A DNA stretch of 64,000 nucleotides from CAVXYG01 sp963706835 (GTDB lineage: Bacteria; Actinomycetota; Actinomycetes; S36-B12; GCA-2699445): assembly GCA_963706835.1 (NCBI GenBank), contig CAVPOB010000001.1:122792-186791 (forward strand), in the 5' to 3' direction. A program made the position numbers and the translations under genes. A model generated the notes under the pieces. The model was not told the DNA's origin, made no database searches, and saw nothing but the letters and a program-made list of their open reading frames with translations. Position 1 is the stretch's first letter. Each line of letters begins with the position of its first letter. Shown piece by piece: positions 45,252-55,606 of this stretch.

Positions 45252-46193
45252 CTAGGCCGAGTCCGCGAGCGCCTCGAAGCGCACGCCGGTCAGGTCCTCC
45301 GACACCTCCCACAGGCGAGCCGCAGTGACCGCATCCTTGGCCCGATCGCTGCGGTCCACGAGCACCGGATGCCCGCGGAGCTCCCCCATGCCTGCCGGCC
45401 CGTAGTACTCGTCGCCCTGCACGGCAGGGTCGGTGGCAGCGCGCAACTGGGGCAGCGCCCCCATTGCGGCCGACTGGCCCAGCAGCCCGCCGAGCGGTTG
45501 CAGCAACCGCAGCGCAGCCCCGCGCACTCCGCCTGGGTTCTCGTGGCCGAGGTTGGTGTTCGAACCGCCGGGGTGGGCCGCAACCGCGATCGTCGAGGCG
45601 CCGTGCGCCGCCAGTCGTCGCTGCAGCTCGCTCGTGAAGAGCAAGTTGGCCAACTTGGACTGGAAGTAGGCGCTGTAGGGGGAGTAGTCCTGTTCGGACT
45701 GCAGGTCGTCGAAGGTGATACGGCCGGGGCGATGCCCGTTGCTGCTCACCGACACCACGCGGGAGCCTTCGGTGCTCAGCAGCAGTGGCAGCAGTTGGCC
45801 GGTGAGGGCGAAGTGGCCCAGATGGTTGACGCCGAACTGCTGCTCGAAGCCTTGGGCGGTCTTGCCGTAGGGCGTCCACATGATGCCGGCGTTGTTGATC
45901 AGTCCGTCCAGTCGCTCCTCATCGGCCAGCGCATGTTCGGCCGCCCCGGCGACGGAGTCCAGATCGCCGAGGTCGATAACCCAGGGAACGAGGGTCCCGG
46001 TTGGCCCGGTCGCTGCGATCCGCCCGATCGCCTCGCTGGCCTTCGACTCGTTGCGCGCCCCCAGCAGGACTCGGGCTCCGTGCTGAGCCAGAGCGCGGGC
46101 GGTCTCCCAGCCGAGACCGCTCGTGGCGCCGGTGACGGCGTACACCTTGCCGGTCTGGTCGGGAATCGATCCTTCGGTCCAGCGGTCGTTCAT
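45252..46193 (-). CDS. Short-chain dehydrogenase/reductase
   Basis: 313 residues. The NAD(P)-binding motif TGATSGLG (21-28), NNAG (100-103), the catalytic Y176-x3-K180 in YFQSK, and the PG motif in HPGGSNTN fit classical SDRs of the retinol/WW-domain-oxidoreductase type. Start ATG 46193 overlaps the AIM24 pseudogene stop by ATGA, so they were an operon. Confidence 0.9.
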   Translation of the reverse strand: MNDRWTEGSIPDQTGKVYAVTGATSGLGWETARALAQHGARVLLGARNESKASEAIGRIAATGPTGTLVPWVIDLGDLDSVAGAAEHALADEERLDGLINNAGIMWTPYGKTAQGFEQQFGVNHLGHFALTGQLLPLLLSTEGSRVVSVSSNGHRPGRITFDDLQSEQDYSPYSAYFQSKLANLLFTSELQRRLAAHGASTIAVAAHPGGSNTNLGHENPGGVRGAALRLLQPLGGLLGQSAAMGALPQLRAATDPAVQGDEYYGPAGMGELRGHPVLVDRSDRAKDAVTAARLWEVSEDLTGVRFEALADSA

Positions 46194-46890
46194 GCGGGCT
46201 TCCTCTTCCTCGTCGGTGGTCGTCGTCGGGTGGCGGGCGGGTGTCCCTCGGAGGCTTGGACCAGGACGGCTCCGGAACCGGACAGCGCCAGCTGGTAGGC
46301 CTCGCCGGAGCCCCGCCCCACCAGGGCGGCGGCCTTTGCGGTCATGCGGATGCTCGCGGTCAGCGACGTCGACCACAGCACTGCCGCCTGCATGTCCACG
46401 AACGTCGGTGCGTCGATCTGCAGCAGACCGGTGTGCCGAAGACGTTGACCGCGAGGGCTCCGGTCCCCGTGAAGGTCGGTTGAGCAGGCCGCCGGAGGCC
46501 ATCGAGGCCCCTCGGTCTTCTGGATGTCCCAGCGCAGCGAGCTCGCGAACGCTAGGACGTTGCGGCCGTTGACCGTCACCGACTCGCCCTCCAGATGGAT
46601 GATGCCCACCTCGTCGGCGCCGTCAGCCAGGAAGACGTACCCGCTGCTGCTGCTGACCCGCATCAGGGACATGCCCTCACCGATGAAAGCCTTCGTGAAG
46701 GATTTGCCCGTACCGCCTCTGCCCTCGTAGACGAAGTCGACATCGCCCTGATAGGCGACCATGGACCCTGCTTGGCGAAGAAGTGGCCCTCAGTACCGCG
46801 CCAGTCGACCTTCAGCATCCTGGGGTTCTGCCGGACGAAGGCGCCTGCTCCGGTCTGCGCCTCGGCGTTCGCGAAGACGCTGCTCTGCAT
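46190..46890 (-). pseudogene. AIM24-family protein with multiple frameshifts
   Basis: The N-terminus MQSSVFANAEAQTGAGAFVR and FFAKQG read in one frame to about 46760; then, after one missing base, MVAYQGDVDFVYEGRGG continues in another (a single T insertion gives GSMVAYQGD). Around 46440-46505 the frame shifts at least twice again before QIDAPTFVDMQAAVLWSTS resumes. The family (mitochondrial AIM24 homologues, TIGR00266) is clear. Several indels in 300 bp indicate decay or poor consensus. Confidence 0.8.
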
Positions 46891-47096
46891 GGCTCCTACC
46901 TCATCACACCCGACGACTGTCCGACACCCGTGGGCGACTTGGTGCGGGGAGCAAGTGCGCGCTCGCATCAGCACGTCCGCGCCGTGTCATACGCGGGCCC
47001 GGGTCCGCCGTTACGCTGATCGCCACCGGTGGCCGCTCTGCCGAGCCGCCACCCTCACGTTCGCTCGGCGACTCAGCCCGCCGTCTTCACCCGTGC

Positions 47097-49434
47097 TCAA
47101 GCGAGCGGCACGACTCCAGACGGTGTGGTCATGACTCGAGGCCCGGTCAGTCGGCGCACGTCACCTCCGATCTCGAAGCGAGCGCTCAGGCGGATGTCTT
47201 CGCAGGAGCGTCCCACCGCGAGCGTGCACCAGCCGGGTTCGACGATGCGGGCCCCATCAAGACCGGTGAACGAAGTGCGTTCGGCGTCCACGACGAACCT
47301 CACCCGGCGAGCCGCCCGCGCGGGGATGCGAACGCGCAGGTACCCGATCAGTTCGCGGACCGGGCGCACGACCTGTGCGACCTCGTCGCTGAGGTACAGC
47401 TGGACCACCTCGTCGGCATCGACACCGCCGGTGTTGCGCACGGTCACTGAGACGTCGATCTGGCCCGCGGCGTCGATGCGCCCGCGCACTGAGCCGGAGG
47501 TCGTCGTACTCGAAGGTGGTGTAGGTCAGCCCGTGGCCGAAGGGGAACAGGGGCCGGGGGTCGAGGTTGGAGATGCCGGCGTTGTGGCCTCCCAGTGGCG
47601 CAGCGAGATAGGTGCCCGGTTGGCCCGTGGGCACTGCGGGCACGCCGACCGGGAGGCGGCCGGATGGGATGACCGAGCCGGACAGCACGCCGGCGATTGC
47701 CGCTCCCCCCTCCTCGCCCGGCAGGAAGGCCTGAATGATCGCGCCGCAGCGGTCGGCGAAGGCCCCGAGCGCATAGGGCCGTCCGGAGATGACGACGAGC
47801 ACGACCGGAGTGCCGGTGCGCAGCGCAGCCTCGACGAGTTCGGCTTGGATGCCGGGCAGGGTCAGGTCGGGTGCGTCACTGCCCTCCCCGGACGTGCCGG
47901 CGCCGAAGAGCCCGGCGAGGTCACCCACGGCCACCACACACACGTCGGCACAGGCAGCGGCAGACACGGCTGCCGCCAGCCCGGATCGGTCGATCTCCCG
48001 GATCGGCACCCCATCGGCGTGCTCGACCGTTGCCTCCGGGAACTCCGCCCGCAGCGCATCGAGCAGGGTGGGCACCTCGATCCCCAATCCGGATCCGGGG
48101 GAGTGCGCCAGGACGTGGTTGGCGAAGGAGTAGCAGCCGAGCATGGTGCGCGGGTCGGCCGCGCAGGGCCCGACGAGCGCGATCCGGCAAGCGTCGGGCA
48201 GCGGCAGCAGGCCGTCGTTGCTGAGCAGGACGATGGACTGTTGCGCCAGGGCGCGGGCGAGGGCTCGGTTGCGCGGACTGTCCAGATCGATGCCGCCCTC
48301 AGCGTCGGCGCTGGGCACTGGGCTCCAGCCGGGATCGAGCATCCCCAGTTCGATCTTCTGCCTCAGTACTCGGCGGGCAGCGCGGTCCACGACTTCTTCG
48401 GCCAGCCGTCCCGACGCCACCAGATCGGCCAGCCCGGCGAAGGCATCGGTCTGAGGCAGTTCGATGTCGATGCCGGCGCGCAGGGCGGTTTCGCCGGACG
48501 CTGTGCGGTCGGCGGTGACCCGGTGCATCAGATCCAGGAACGGTATCGACCAGTAGTCGGACACGACGGTCCCCTCGAAGCCCCATTGATCGCGCAGCAC
48601 GGTGGTGAGCAGGTACTCGTGCGCGGCCGCCGGGATCCCGTCGAGATCGGTGTAGGAGTTCATCACCGAACCCGCCCGGCCGTGCCTGACCGCCATCTCG
48701 AACGGAGGCAGGATCACATCGTTGAGCTCGCGGAAACCGATCGACACCGGAGCGTGGTTGCGCCCTGCCTTCGACGCCGAGTACCCGGCGAAGTGCTTCA
48801 GGGTCGCGATCACGCCCGCACTCTGCAGCCCCTCGACGTAGGCGGTCCCCAGGGTTGCCACGAGATAGGGGTCTTCGCCGATGCACTCCTCCACCCGGCC
48901 CCATCGGTAGTCGCGGACCACGTCCAAGACTGGGGCCAACCCCTGCTGGATGCCGACCGCCGCCATGTCCGAGCCGATCGCTGCTGCCATCCTGCGCACC
49001 AACTCCGGATCGAACGTTGCCCCCCAGGCGATGGGGGCCGGATACGTCGTCGCCCCCAGCGTCGTGAATCCCGTGAGGCACTCCTCGTGCATGATCGCCG
49101 GGACGCCCAACCGGCTGCCGACCGCCAACTGCTGCAGGCTCCGCACCCGGGCACTCCCAGCGACCGGGTCCACCGGTGCGGTGCCGAACACGCGCGTGAC
49201 GTGACCCAACCCAAGGGCCAATGCCTCCTCCGGAGGGCGCCGCCCGACGGCGAAGGACTGCTCCATCGGGGCCACCTCGCCCCGGTCGGGGGAGTCTTGC
49301 GTTGGTGCCGATTGCGGCCAGAAACTGCCCAGTTGGGCCACCTTCTCGGGCAGGCTCATCTCCGCGAGCAGCGCTGCGACCCGAGTGCCGGTATCGGCCG
49401 CGGGGTCGCGCCACCGATCCTGCGTCGAGGCCAC
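47097..49434 (-). pseudogene. GH3 beta-glucosidase/xylosidase with Fn3-like tail, one frameshift
   Basis: GTG 49434 opens MASTQDRWRDPAADTG; the GH3 N-terminal domain holds GFEGTVVSDYWSI with the nucleophile Asp and KHFAGYSASKAGRNHAPV; the C-terminal domain follows. After DDLRLS, at about 47488, one frame ends and the Fn3-like domain (RGRIDAAGQIDVSVTVRNTG, to 47097) continues in another. Repaired, it is ~775 residues, normal for the family. No signal peptide, so cytosolic. The break removes only the Fn3-like domain. Confidence 0.85.
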
Positions 49435-49537
49435 GCGTAGAGAATGGCACGGTGGCGCCGCCAATGCGGGGCCCGTGGGGTGACGACGGCCATGGAGTTC
49501 TGCCCGTAGGTGGTCATGTGAGTGCCCGCTGGCGGTC

Positions 49538-50551
49538 ATGGATCCTGCCCGCTGGCGGCCACGAGATCTGCCCGACACGTTCCTGTCGTTGCCCCGGCCT
49601 GCACGGTCGGGGGTCCTTCCCCGGGTCGGCTCGGTGTTGCTGATGCACGCGCCGAGCCCCGGGAGGGACAGCGCCGAGGAGATCGTCGCCGACTTTGAGC
49701 GGGCACACGCGGCCAGGTTCGGGTTCTTCGACCGTGGCCGCTCGCTCGTGCTCGAGGCGGTGTCCGTCGAGGCGGTGGGTGCAGGCGCGCTGCTCGCTGC
49801 CGAAGGCCGCAGGCCCAAGCAGCCGACCGACGTGTCCGACGCTCAGCCCGGTGATCCCCCTCAGGCCACCCGGTCTGTCAGGTTCTTCAGCTCCGGGAGC
49901 TGGCACGACGCGGCGGTCCACCTGCGCGGCGAGCTGTCCGAAGGCGACCAGGTATCCGGTCCCGCGCTGATCATCGAGCCTCACCAGACCGTCGTGGTGG
50001 AGCCGGGCACGCATCTGCCCGACATCACGGTCTGCACACCGGTGTTCGACGAGACCGGCGCCGAGCTCCTCTTCTGGGTGGCCGCCCGCGGGCCCGCGGG
50101 ACCCGGCTTCGACGGCGCGGACGCCGTGCAGACGCACATGACCAACACCCGCCCGACCGACCCGGAGGCGCTGGAGCTGCAGTACCGGGTCGTGCTGGAG
50201 GACTTCCACATCCGGGCCGGGTCGGGTGGTCGCGGGCGTTGGCACGCCGGCGACGGGGTCTCGCGCACGATCCGATTCCTGGAGTCGATGACCGTCACGA
50301 TCCTCTCCGGGCACCGGCGGGTACGACCCTTCGGGCTGGCCGGCAGTCCGCCCGGCGAGCCGCCCGGCGGACTGCCCGGCGAGGTGGGACGGAACTGCGT
50401 GCTCAGAGCCGCTGGATCCTCGGAGCAGCTGCCGGGCTGCACCACCGCGGCCCTGGGCCCCGGTGACTCCGTGACCATCGAGACTCCGACCGGCGGCGGC
50501 TACGGGGCGCCGACTGAAAGCCAGGACGGATCGAGTGAGACCCCTCTCTGA
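49538..50551 (+). pseudogene. 5-oxoprolinase (HyuA-HyuB fusion) remnant with internal deletion
   Basis: 337 residues with an intact frame, but from a ~1,200-residue parent. It starts inside the C-terminus of the HyuA half (FERAHAARFGFFDRGRSLVL, then GDQVSGPALIIEPHQTVV), enters the HyuB N-terminus (VFDETGAELLFWVAARG), and jumps at once to the HyuB C-terminus (GPGFDGADAVQTHMTNTRPT, GSGGRGRWHAGDGVSRTIRF). About 300-400 residues are missing between, and the ATP-binding N-terminus is gone. A remnant that stayed in frame. Confidence 0.82.
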
Positions 50552-50696
50552 TGCGTCAGACTCGATCGGTTTCGAGAGGATCGACTCGTGCCCGAGTAGG
50601 CCAGATCGGTCCCAAGACCGCGGAATCGCAGACCGACCGTTTTCGGAACACCCGAACCGGCCCCGCGCCCACTGTGGGCGCGGCGAACTCGGGCGG

Positions 50697-53368
50697 CTAC
50701 AGGTCGAGGAGTTGGCGTAGTCGTTGGGCGTCCATGTGCAGCGGGCTTCCGGTGCTCGGGAACTCGGCCAGCAGCCTTTCGAGGTCCTCGCGCCGCGTGG
50801 GGTCGGCGGCGGCTTGGCGGGGGGTCAGGCCATGGAGCGCCGGGATCGGGGAGTCCAGCCAACTGGTTTCGTACTGGGCGATGTAGCTGGCCATGGCGGC
50901 GTGGACCTCAGGATCCTCGATGAGGGTGGGGTCTTCGGTCGGTGCGAGCTGCGCCCCCGCCGGTTCGCCGTCGCCCCCGCGTTTCTGACCGGGATCGGCG
51001 ACCTCGAAGTCGGTCTGGGTGAGTTTGGCGTGAACCCCGTCGAGCAGATCGATCACGCGTGCCGCGCGGGCACGTGACATCGTCTGCAGGGTCAGGGTGC
51101 GCCCGGTGAGCTCCAGGCTGGCGAGGGTGCGAACTCCATCCGCCTGCCCGCCACCGTCGGTGTCTGATGCGACCAGCCACGTGCCTGGGTTGTCGCTGCT
51201 GAAGAGCCGGTCCAGCTCACGGGCCAGCTTCACCGGTGCCGTGGTCGTGAAGGTGGCAGTGCACAGCTCGATCGGGTCCCCCTCGGGGGTGACCAGGGCG
51301 GGTGGGCCCAGCCGGGCGAGCAGGTACTCGATCAGGTCCTCGGCGTCCGGGTCCCCGTCCAGCAGGTCCAGGAACGTGTCCAGCTCGTGGACGCGGATCA
51401 CGCTGATCCCGCCGTAGAGCTCCTGCCCGTCGCCGACGTCGGCAACCCGCGTGTAGAGCAGCATCCGCTCCCGCAGCTGCCGGGATCCGCGGTGCTCGGT
51501 GACGTGGGATCGGGCCCCGGTGCGCAGGTCCTGCAGGTCCAGCCACTGCCCCGGTTCGCAGCCCTGAACCTCGTAGATCGACGGCCCCCGGGCCAGCCAT
51601 GCGGCGATCAGGTCGCGCTCGGCCTGGGCGAGCAGGTCCCCACGCAGGTCCAGGTACTCCTCGAGCATCCCGGCGTTGAACAGCACCGCGTCCAGCACCG
51701 TCGGGATCAGGGCGTCGGCCATCTCACCGCCCTCGTCCAGGACGTCGCGGATCAGGTCGGCCAGGTAGCCGCGGTAGCGGGTCTTGCAGAACAGCACGGC
51801 CTTGTCATAGAGCTGGTGGGCCTGCTCCCGCACCGAGACGACCCGCGACCCGGACGCCGGGTGACCGTGGCACAGCTTGTACTTGCGCCCCGACCCGCAG
51901 GGGCACGGCTGGTTGCGGGCCCGCCCACCCAGGGGAACACACCGTGCCCCCGCTGTCCAAGAGGGTGCCCGTGTTCCACCATCTCGGTCAGGAATGTGAC
52001 CACCGGGTGGCTGGGCAGCACCCCAGCCCGGTCGATCAGGCTGCGCGCGGCCGGGTACTGGCTCCGGTCCACTGCGATGCCCGCGAGGCTGACCAGGGCC
52101 CCGGGGTGGTCGGCGACCATGGCCAGGCAGTCCCGGTAGGCACTCTCCGCGGCCTGCGGGCCTTCGAGGAACTCCAGTTGCCGGCCCCGCAGGTAGTCCA
52201 GGGCGGCCCGCGCCGGTCGGGGCAGCCCCTGCCGGTCGAGCAGCTGCACCAGCGTCCCCAACCCGATCACCTGCGGATCGAAACCCTCCAACGCTTCCTC
52301 GGCGACCACCAGCGCGCAGAACGGATCAGCCAGGGCGGCCATCACCTGACCCAACTCGACCTCGTGGCCCTCGAGCACCTCCCGGGCTGACTGCTCATGG
52401 CGGGACAGCAACTGGTCGGCAGATCCCTGCAGGTGCGCCTGCACCCAACTGTCCGGGTCATCGGGGTCCAGATCCGCCACGTCCAACTCCTCGAGCACCG
52501 ACCCGGCCAACTCGTCGGCGACCCGCTCACCCAGGTCGATCAACGCCAGGGCCGCAGCGACCGCCCGGGCCTCGTCACGGCCCAGCTCATACGCCTCAGC
52601 CAGGTCGCGGGCGTCCCGCCCAAGCCCGCCCGCTGCCCCCAGCGGCACTCCCAGCGGTGCGATGTGCCGGTCGTTGCACTCCAGGCCGGCGTTCGCCGCG
52701 GCCTGCGAGATCGGTTGCTGCACCCCACCTGGCCATTGCTCCAGGGCCAGCGCGGCGATCACCACCGCGTCCACCGGCAGCGGTGCGGATTCCACCTCAA
52801 GGTGGCGGACCAGCATCGGCCCGAGCTGATCACCATCCAGCGCCCCGACCGACACCAGGTCCGGGCACTCGTGCCCGCCTGCTGACAGCCCGACCAGATC
52901 ACCTGGGCGCAACCCCATCCCGGACAACGTGCCGGCCGGCAACCGCACCGGGAAGCGGAACCCCGCCACCGGCCCATCGGGAACCGGGTCGAAGGGCCGC
53001 GCATGTCGGCCATCGGGCAGACGCAACCCGAACTGGATCACGAGATCGAGGATCGGACCGGCGAAGTCCGGCATCGCCTCCAGAACGTCATCGGCCAGCT
53101 CCGCGGCGCTCACCGCATGTGTGAACGTGCGACCCGCCACCATCGCCACCCCGTCAGCCAGGAACGCATCACCGGCCAACCAGTAGTACGGCCGGTCCGC
53201 TGTCCGCAGCGCCGAGAACAACGCCTCCTCCGGCTCGGACGACAGCCGCAACCCCAGCGCCCTCAACCCGCTGACCACCCGCCGAGTCGGCATCATCAGC
53301 GCACCATCGAACACCCCCGGCAGCGCCGTGACGATGTCCCGATCAGAAGCCAATCGCGCAACAGGCAT
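50697..53368 (-). pseudogene. Large SEC-C motif protein, one frameshift
   Basis: The first ~470 residues (MPVARLASDRDIVTALPGV, to EHGHPLGQRGHGVFPW) read in one frame; near 51925 the frame must drop one base to continue as GRARNQPCPCGSGRKYKLCHG, a perfect SEC-C zinc motif, then on through a further ~380 residues to 50697. A deletion in the G-rich run at 51920-51930 is the simplest cause. SEC-C motifs are zinc-binding tails in SecA and in many accessory proteins. No other domain recognised. Confidence 0.75.
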
Positions 53369-53944
53369 GCACGACCCTAACCGGCGCCTCGGGCGTCACT
53401 GCAACACCGGGGTCATGCCCGGGTGCGGTGCGCGGAACTCGACACGCCCTTCGGACTGCAACGGCCCTGGCATGAACGCAGGCCCAGAGTGCCAACGGCC
53501 GAGACCACCGCCGTGTATGCGGCCGCCCGCACTCTCAGAGCGGCGCGCGGACGAGGACCTCGCGTCATCGCCCAGGAACCGGATCTCCGATCGGGACGCC
53601 TGCCCCAGAGGGCGCCCCTATCGCCCACAATGGCACGGAACCGAATGGAGCCTGCACGCCCATTGCTGGTCTGCGCGAACAGCACCGACTGCGAGCACCG
53701 GAGCGCCGCCCATGCCGCACAGCTTGGCGTCATTCAGCAGGTCGGTGCGCGACTGGGATGACTCGCGGGACCCGTCAGCGAGCGCCACGGTTCCCTCCTG
53801 CCCTACTTCCGGCGACGCGGACCCGATCCCCGTGCGGGATGTGGGCGGGAACCGTAGGCTCGCGGGAGCGGGGGCCCATGGCGGAGACCGCTGGCGAACC
53901 CAGCAGCGGCCGGGAATGGGCCGACACGAGCACGGAGGTTGGAA
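53369..53944. other. Intergenic region, no gene recognised
   Basis: Lies between the divergent SEC-C and DUF1269 genes. Overlapping open frames on both strands have Arg/Pro-rich shadow composition. Nothing beyond the DUF1269 ribosome-binding site (GGAGG at 53934-53938) was identified. Confidence 0.5.
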
Positions 53945-54466
53945 ATGGAAGAACCGAACTACGTCCTGTATGTGGCCTCGTACGGCGACGACGCGTCTGG
54001 GGCGGCCGAGGACTTCGAGGCGATCAAGGCACTGGACGACACCGCCGTGGTGGCGGCCGTTGTCCTGTACCGGGATGCTGAGGGCAAGGTCGCGGTCAAG
54101 GAGCACGGTGGCGGCATGGTCGGCGGCGGGGCGCTCGCCGGCGGCGTCGGCGGCTTCGTCGTGGGACTGTTCGCTCCTCCGCTGCTGATGGCCACCGCTG
54201 TCGGTGCGGGCATCGGCGCCGGGGTTGGCAAGATCATGAAGCGTCACGAGGAGAAGGAGATCGGCGTCGATGCCGAGGACTGGCTGCCCGCGGGATCCTC
54301 AGCGATCGTGGCCGTGGTGGATGACCTGTACCTGGATCGTGTCGACAAGGCAGTCACCAAGGCCGTGAAGAAGACCAACAAGGCCATCGACAAGGTCGAC
54401 TACGACGCCGTGGTCAAGGCCCTGAACGAGGGCGGCGACGACATCGCCAAGGCTGTCGAATCCTGA
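53945..54466 (+). CDS. DUF1269 family membrane-associated protein
   Basis: 173 residues. YVLYVASYGDDASGAAEDFEAI opens a ferredoxin-like domain; residues 59-95 are a Gly/Ala-rich hydrophobic hairpin (GGGALAGGVGGFVVGLFAPP, then LLMATAVGAGIGAGVGKI); the rest is charged, with Lys-rich VDKAVTKAVKKTNKAIDKV. This fits DUF1269, a stress-linked family of unknown function. Strong hairpin 22 bp after the stop. Confidence 0.85.
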   Translation: MEEPNYVLYVASYGDDASGAAEDFEAIKALDDTAVVAAVVLYRDAEGKVAVKEHGGGMVGGGALAGGVGGFVVGLFAPPLLMATAVGAGIGAGVGKIMKRHEEKEIGVDAEDWLPAGSSAIVAVVDDLYLDRVDKAVTKAVKKTNKAIDKVDYDAVVKALNEGGDDIAKAVES

Positions 54467-54487
54467 TCGGAGCACCGCACACCTGGA

Positions 54488-54517
54488 TCGGCCCGCCCCA
54501 CACCAGGGGCGGGCCGA
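54488..54517 (+). terminator. Terminator of the DUF1269 gene
   Basis: Perfect 12-bp stem TCGGCCCGCCCC / GGGGCGGGCCGA with a 6-nt loop, 22 bp past the stop. No T-run. Confidence 0.8.
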
Positions 54518-54667
54518 GCCTCATTCCCGACAGTTCGCCAGTGTCCGACGGGGCGGCCCTCGGGCAATCCGGCGATCACGACCTCGGCGGCGCTCCGATC
54601 AGCGAGCCCCATCCGGCCCGGGTGGGTTCCAGCTGTCGAGAGAACACCCCCCGGCTAAGAGATCGAC

Positions 54668-55469
54668 CTGATCCGACCGAAGGCTGCGTTCGGCAAGGCC
54701 CGCATCCAAGACGTCACTGACGAGATGATCCAGGACGTCGTCAGCATCATGCGGGACGACGGTCTGGCACGACGGACAAGCGCCAAGATGCTCACGACCG
54801 TGCGAGCCGTGTTCGACCTTGCCCTTCGCAAGGGCGGGGTCCGCTTCAACCTGCACTTGAGGTTGCGCCCATGGGGCGGCCGGCTAGGGAGCGAGACGCG
54901 CTCACGACGGCCGAACTCGAGAAGCTGCGAAAGGCCATCCAAGGTGATCCGTGGGAGGCGTGCTGGATGCCGACGCCCTCGGGCCTTCGTCGATCCGAGC
55001 TCCCGGGACTCCGCTGGAGCGACTTCGATGACCGGGCTGGGAGTTGAGCGTCAACAAGGGGCGCGTGCCACGCGGCGGGATAGGCAAGCCCAAGACCGCA
55101 CGCGGCTACCGAGTCCTTTCCCTTGATCAGGAGCGCATTGACCTGTTGGTGGCCCTGCAGTCCTGGCGCTCCGAGGTATACGGCACGGATCAGTCTGTCG
55201 ACGGCTTCATCGTTGTCAACGAGTTCGGGCGCCCTATGCGGCCGGAGGACTGGACAGCGAGGTGGCGGAAGCTCTGCGAGGCCACCGACGGGGTCCGCGA
55301 CGACCACACCCTCCACGCAGCTCGGCATTCCACCGTCACCTTCATGCGCAGCGCAGGCGTCCCAGACCACATCGTTGCCGCCTGGCAGGGCCACGAAGAG
55401 GTCATCATGCGTCGGACCTACTCGGTGTTCGAAACCGTCCATCCGATGGCGTCCCGTTCATGGACGTAG
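54668..55469 (+). pseudogene. Tyrosine recombinase (integrase) remnant
   Basis: Fragments of one integrase in two or more frames: LIRPKAAFGKARIQDVTDEM and SAKMLTTVRAVFDLALRKGG (core-binding domain), then RDALTTAELEKLRKAIQGD and PSGLRRSELPGLRWSDFDD (catalytic Arg I region) in a second frame, and, after another slip near 55040, KPKTARGYRVLSLDQERIDL and HAARHSTVTFM, WQGHEEVIMRRTY (HxxR, GH and Tyr). All catalytic residues occur but not in one frame, and the N-terminus is missing. Marks past phage or element integration. Confidence 0.85.
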
Positions 55470-55606
55470 GCAAATCGTAGGCATATGCCCTACCCCGGAA
55501 CAGGAGCGCGTGCGGGGGCCACCGCGCCTGCCCTTGGCGACGCCCGGCTGGCGGCTGCACGGCGCTCTTCGCCAGGGGGTCGCCCTGCTTCCCGGGCGGG
55601 CTCTGG

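Noticed and set aside
53423..53761. Gene between the SEC-C and DUF1269 genes
   Set aside because: Arg/Pro/Ala-rich translation, no ribosome-binding site, and overlapping frames on both strands of equal length.
55470..55606. Attachment site next to the integrase remnant
   Set aside because: No matching direct repeat or tRNA 3' end was found in the window.
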